15,940 nt of DNA from an uncultured Bacteroidales bacterium (GTDB lineage Bacteria > Bacteroidota > Bacteroidia > Bacteroidales > UBA3824), in the NCBI GenBank assembly GCA_937877455.1, contig CALFIU010000001.1:1-15940 (forward strand), written 5' to 3'. The position numbers and the translations under genes were made by a program. The number at the start of each line of letters is the position of its first letter. Positions within the stretch are counted from its first letter, which is position 1. The notes under the pieces are model-generated. The model was not told the DNA's origin and made no database searches. It saw only the letters and a list, made by a program, of their open reading frames with translations. Of this stretch, positions 15,085 through 15,940 are shown in pieces.

Positions 15085-15375
15085 TCATCCAACTTTTTCT
15101 GTATCGAGTTTTTCTACATCTTGCAACAAATTTTCAGACATATTGTCTAATGATTTAAGACAGAATTTTTCATCCATCTGATTTGCAATGTCTTGAAAAA
15201 AGTTGTGTTGCAAAATGCGCGAAAGTTTTATAAGCGTTTCAACGTCGATATTCTCGCGCTTGAAGATGCTGTAAACGTTGGAGCGGTTGCAGTTGAGTTG
15301 CGAGGCAAGCCACGTTGTGCGGCGACCTTGACGGTCAAAAACCTCCTTTATAAGATGTCCGATGTGTATTTCCAT
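15085..15375 (-). CDS. XRE-type helix-turn-helix regulator
   Basis: A 96-residue DNA-binding protein. The HTH covers about residues 5-60: IGHLIKEVFDRQGRRTTWLASQLNCNRSNVYSIFKRENIDVETLIKLSRILQHNFFQDIA. WLASQLNC is the first HTH helix and RSNVYSIFKR the recognition helix. The phrase 'hydrophobic start, then LSRILQHNFF' is characteristic of small bacteroidete XRE proteins. The C-terminal 30 residues are acidic and probably helical. It is the first gene of the minus-strand cluster and has its own copy of the 29-bp element, 28 nt upstream of its ATG. It is divergent from the AAA-ATPase_like gene. It may regulate the cluster, itself, or the divergent gene. No effector domain is visible. Confidence 0.85.
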   Translation of the reverse strand: MEIHIGHLIKEVFDRQGRRTTWLASQLNCNRSNVYSIFKRENIDVETLIKLSRILQHNFFQDIANQMDEKFCLKSLDNMSENLLQDVEKLDTEKVG

Positions 15376-15403
15376 TTCTCACAAATATTGTTCCTTTTTA
15401 CCC

Positions 15404-15432
15404 TTAGTGTCAGAAATGGCGGAAAGGTTACA
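15404..15432 (-). promoter_or_regulatory. 29-bp repeated element, copy C (before XRE gene)
   Basis: Minus strand: TGTAACCTTT, 10 bp, TGACACTAA, with arms identical to copies A and B. Its spacer matches copy A in five leading bases read on the plus strand (GAAA then G/T). It lies 28 nt upstream of the XRE start and 40 bp from the -7 box of the divergent ATPase gene. Confidence 0.75.
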
Positions 15433-15449
15433 GGGAGATGCGAAAAAAA

Positions 15450-15480
15450 TTGTTATTATACAAAAAAAGTTTTAACTTTG
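15450..15480 (+). promoter_or_regulatory. Bacteroidota-type promoter for the AAA-ATPase_like gene
   Basis: TTG (15450-15452), 20 bp, TAACTTTG (15473-15480) matches the phylum's -33/-7 arrangement. Transcription would start near 15487, leaving about 20 nt before the ATG at 15508. Confidence 0.6.
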
Positions 15481-15507
15481 TTGCCGAAGAAGAAAACATT
15501 TCAGACC

Positions 15508-15940
15508 ATGGAGACACCAGAAATCAAATTGGATAGGTTCCCATTGGGGATTCAGAGTTTTGAGAAACTCAGGAAGGGTAGTGCTGTTTACGTTGACAAA
15601 ACAGACTATGTGTACAAACTTGTGAAGTCAGATACGACATCATTTTTTCTTGCCCGCCCGCGCAGGTTTGGCAAAAGCCTGATGTGCAACACTTTGCGTG
15701 CATATTTTGAAGGAAAGAAAGAGTTGTTTGAGGGTCTGAAAATTTCTCAATGGGAGAAGGATTGGGTTAAGTTTCCTATTCTCTACTTGGATTTTGTAAA
15801 TGGGGATTATACTGTTGGGTCGGCAATGTTGATTTCCAAACTCAAAACAGCACTTGCCAATTTTGAAAATGAAAACGGAATTGTATTCGACGAAACGTTA
15901 ATAAAAGTCGAGGAAATAGACCAAATAAAAAAAGAAAGCC
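15508..15940 (+). CDS. AAA-ATPase_like protein, N-terminal part (runs off window)
   Basis: The first 144 residues of a protein whose 3' end is outside the window, starting at ATG 15508. The opening LDRFPLGIQSFEKLRKGSAVYVDKTDYVYKLV and the nucleotide-binding ARPRRFGKSLMCNTLRAYFEGKKELFEGL (PRRFGKS at 51-57) are the hallmarks of the AAA-ATPase_like family (PF09820). Members usually continue to 500-580 residues and end in a PD-(D/E)XK nuclease-like domain (DUF1703). That part is not visible here. The family is very numerous in gut Bacteroidales, often in many variable copies per genome and in accessory regions. Function is unsettled, and defence or mobile-element-like roles have been proposed. 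It has its own promoter and is divergent from the XRE gene. Confidence 0.85.
   Translation, partial: METPEIKLDRFPLGIQSFEKLRKGSAVYVDKTDYVYKLVKSDTTSFFLARPRRFGKSLMCNTLRAYFEGKKELFEGLKISQWEKDWVKFPILYLDFVNGDYTVGSAMLISKLKTALANFENENGIVFDETLIKVEEIDQIKKES

Overview
The window looks like chromosomal DNA from a member of the Bacteroidota, probably Bacteroidales. The left half is very AT-rich. Most starts have no Shine-Dalgarno sequence. Three genes have a box of the phylum's -7 form (TAnnTTTG) just upstream. Several proteins belong to families I associate with this phylum: a DUF6057 protein paired with a PD40 haem-motif lipoprotein, an XRE regulator beginning EIHIGHLIKE, and an AAA-ATPase_like protein. 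This assignment is inferred from sequence style, not from a marker gene.

Left part (1-7997), housekeeping or metabolic. A truncated C-terminal coding fragment is followed by a PfkB-type sugar kinase on the minus strand. Then comes a plus-strand series: an NtrC-type response regulator with no DNA-binding C-terminus, a DUF58/vWA protein, a DUF6057 membrane protein overlapping a PD40 lipoprotein with a CxxCH motif, and an RlmD-type RNA uracil-C5 methyltransferase with an apparent TTG start.

Central part (8085-12681), a signalling/protease module of visibly higher GC. On the plus strand an ECF sigma factor overlaps a single-pass, zinc-free putative anti-sigma factor, followed at once by an exported caspase-like (C14) protein with a perfect AGGAGG ribosome binding site. 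Facing it, with 20 bp between stop codons, is an exported TPR-CHAT protein, a second caspase-fold peptidase. The sequence shows the parts. The idea that an envelope signal passes through the proteases to the sigma factor is inference.

Right part (12795-15375), six small minus-strand genes in three transcription units: XRE regulator; secreted protein, two-helix membrane protein and tail-anchored J-domain protein; secreted SH3b-DUF3761 protein and secreted orphan. Each unit is preceded, 28-38 nt before its start codon, by the same 29-bp element: TGTAACCTTT, exactly 10 bp, TGACACTAA. Three copies with identical arms and spacing make this the strongest unexplained signal in the window. It may be an alternative-sigma promoter (the ECF factor next door is the obvious candidate) or an operator for the XRE protein. 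No full copy lies before the sigma operon or the CHAT gene, so the link to the sigma factor is unproven.

The window ends inside an AAA-ATPase_like gene on the plus strand with its own good -33/-7 promoter. No tRNA, rRNA, CRISPR array or insertion sequence was seen, and no gene-free stretch exceeds 300 bp.
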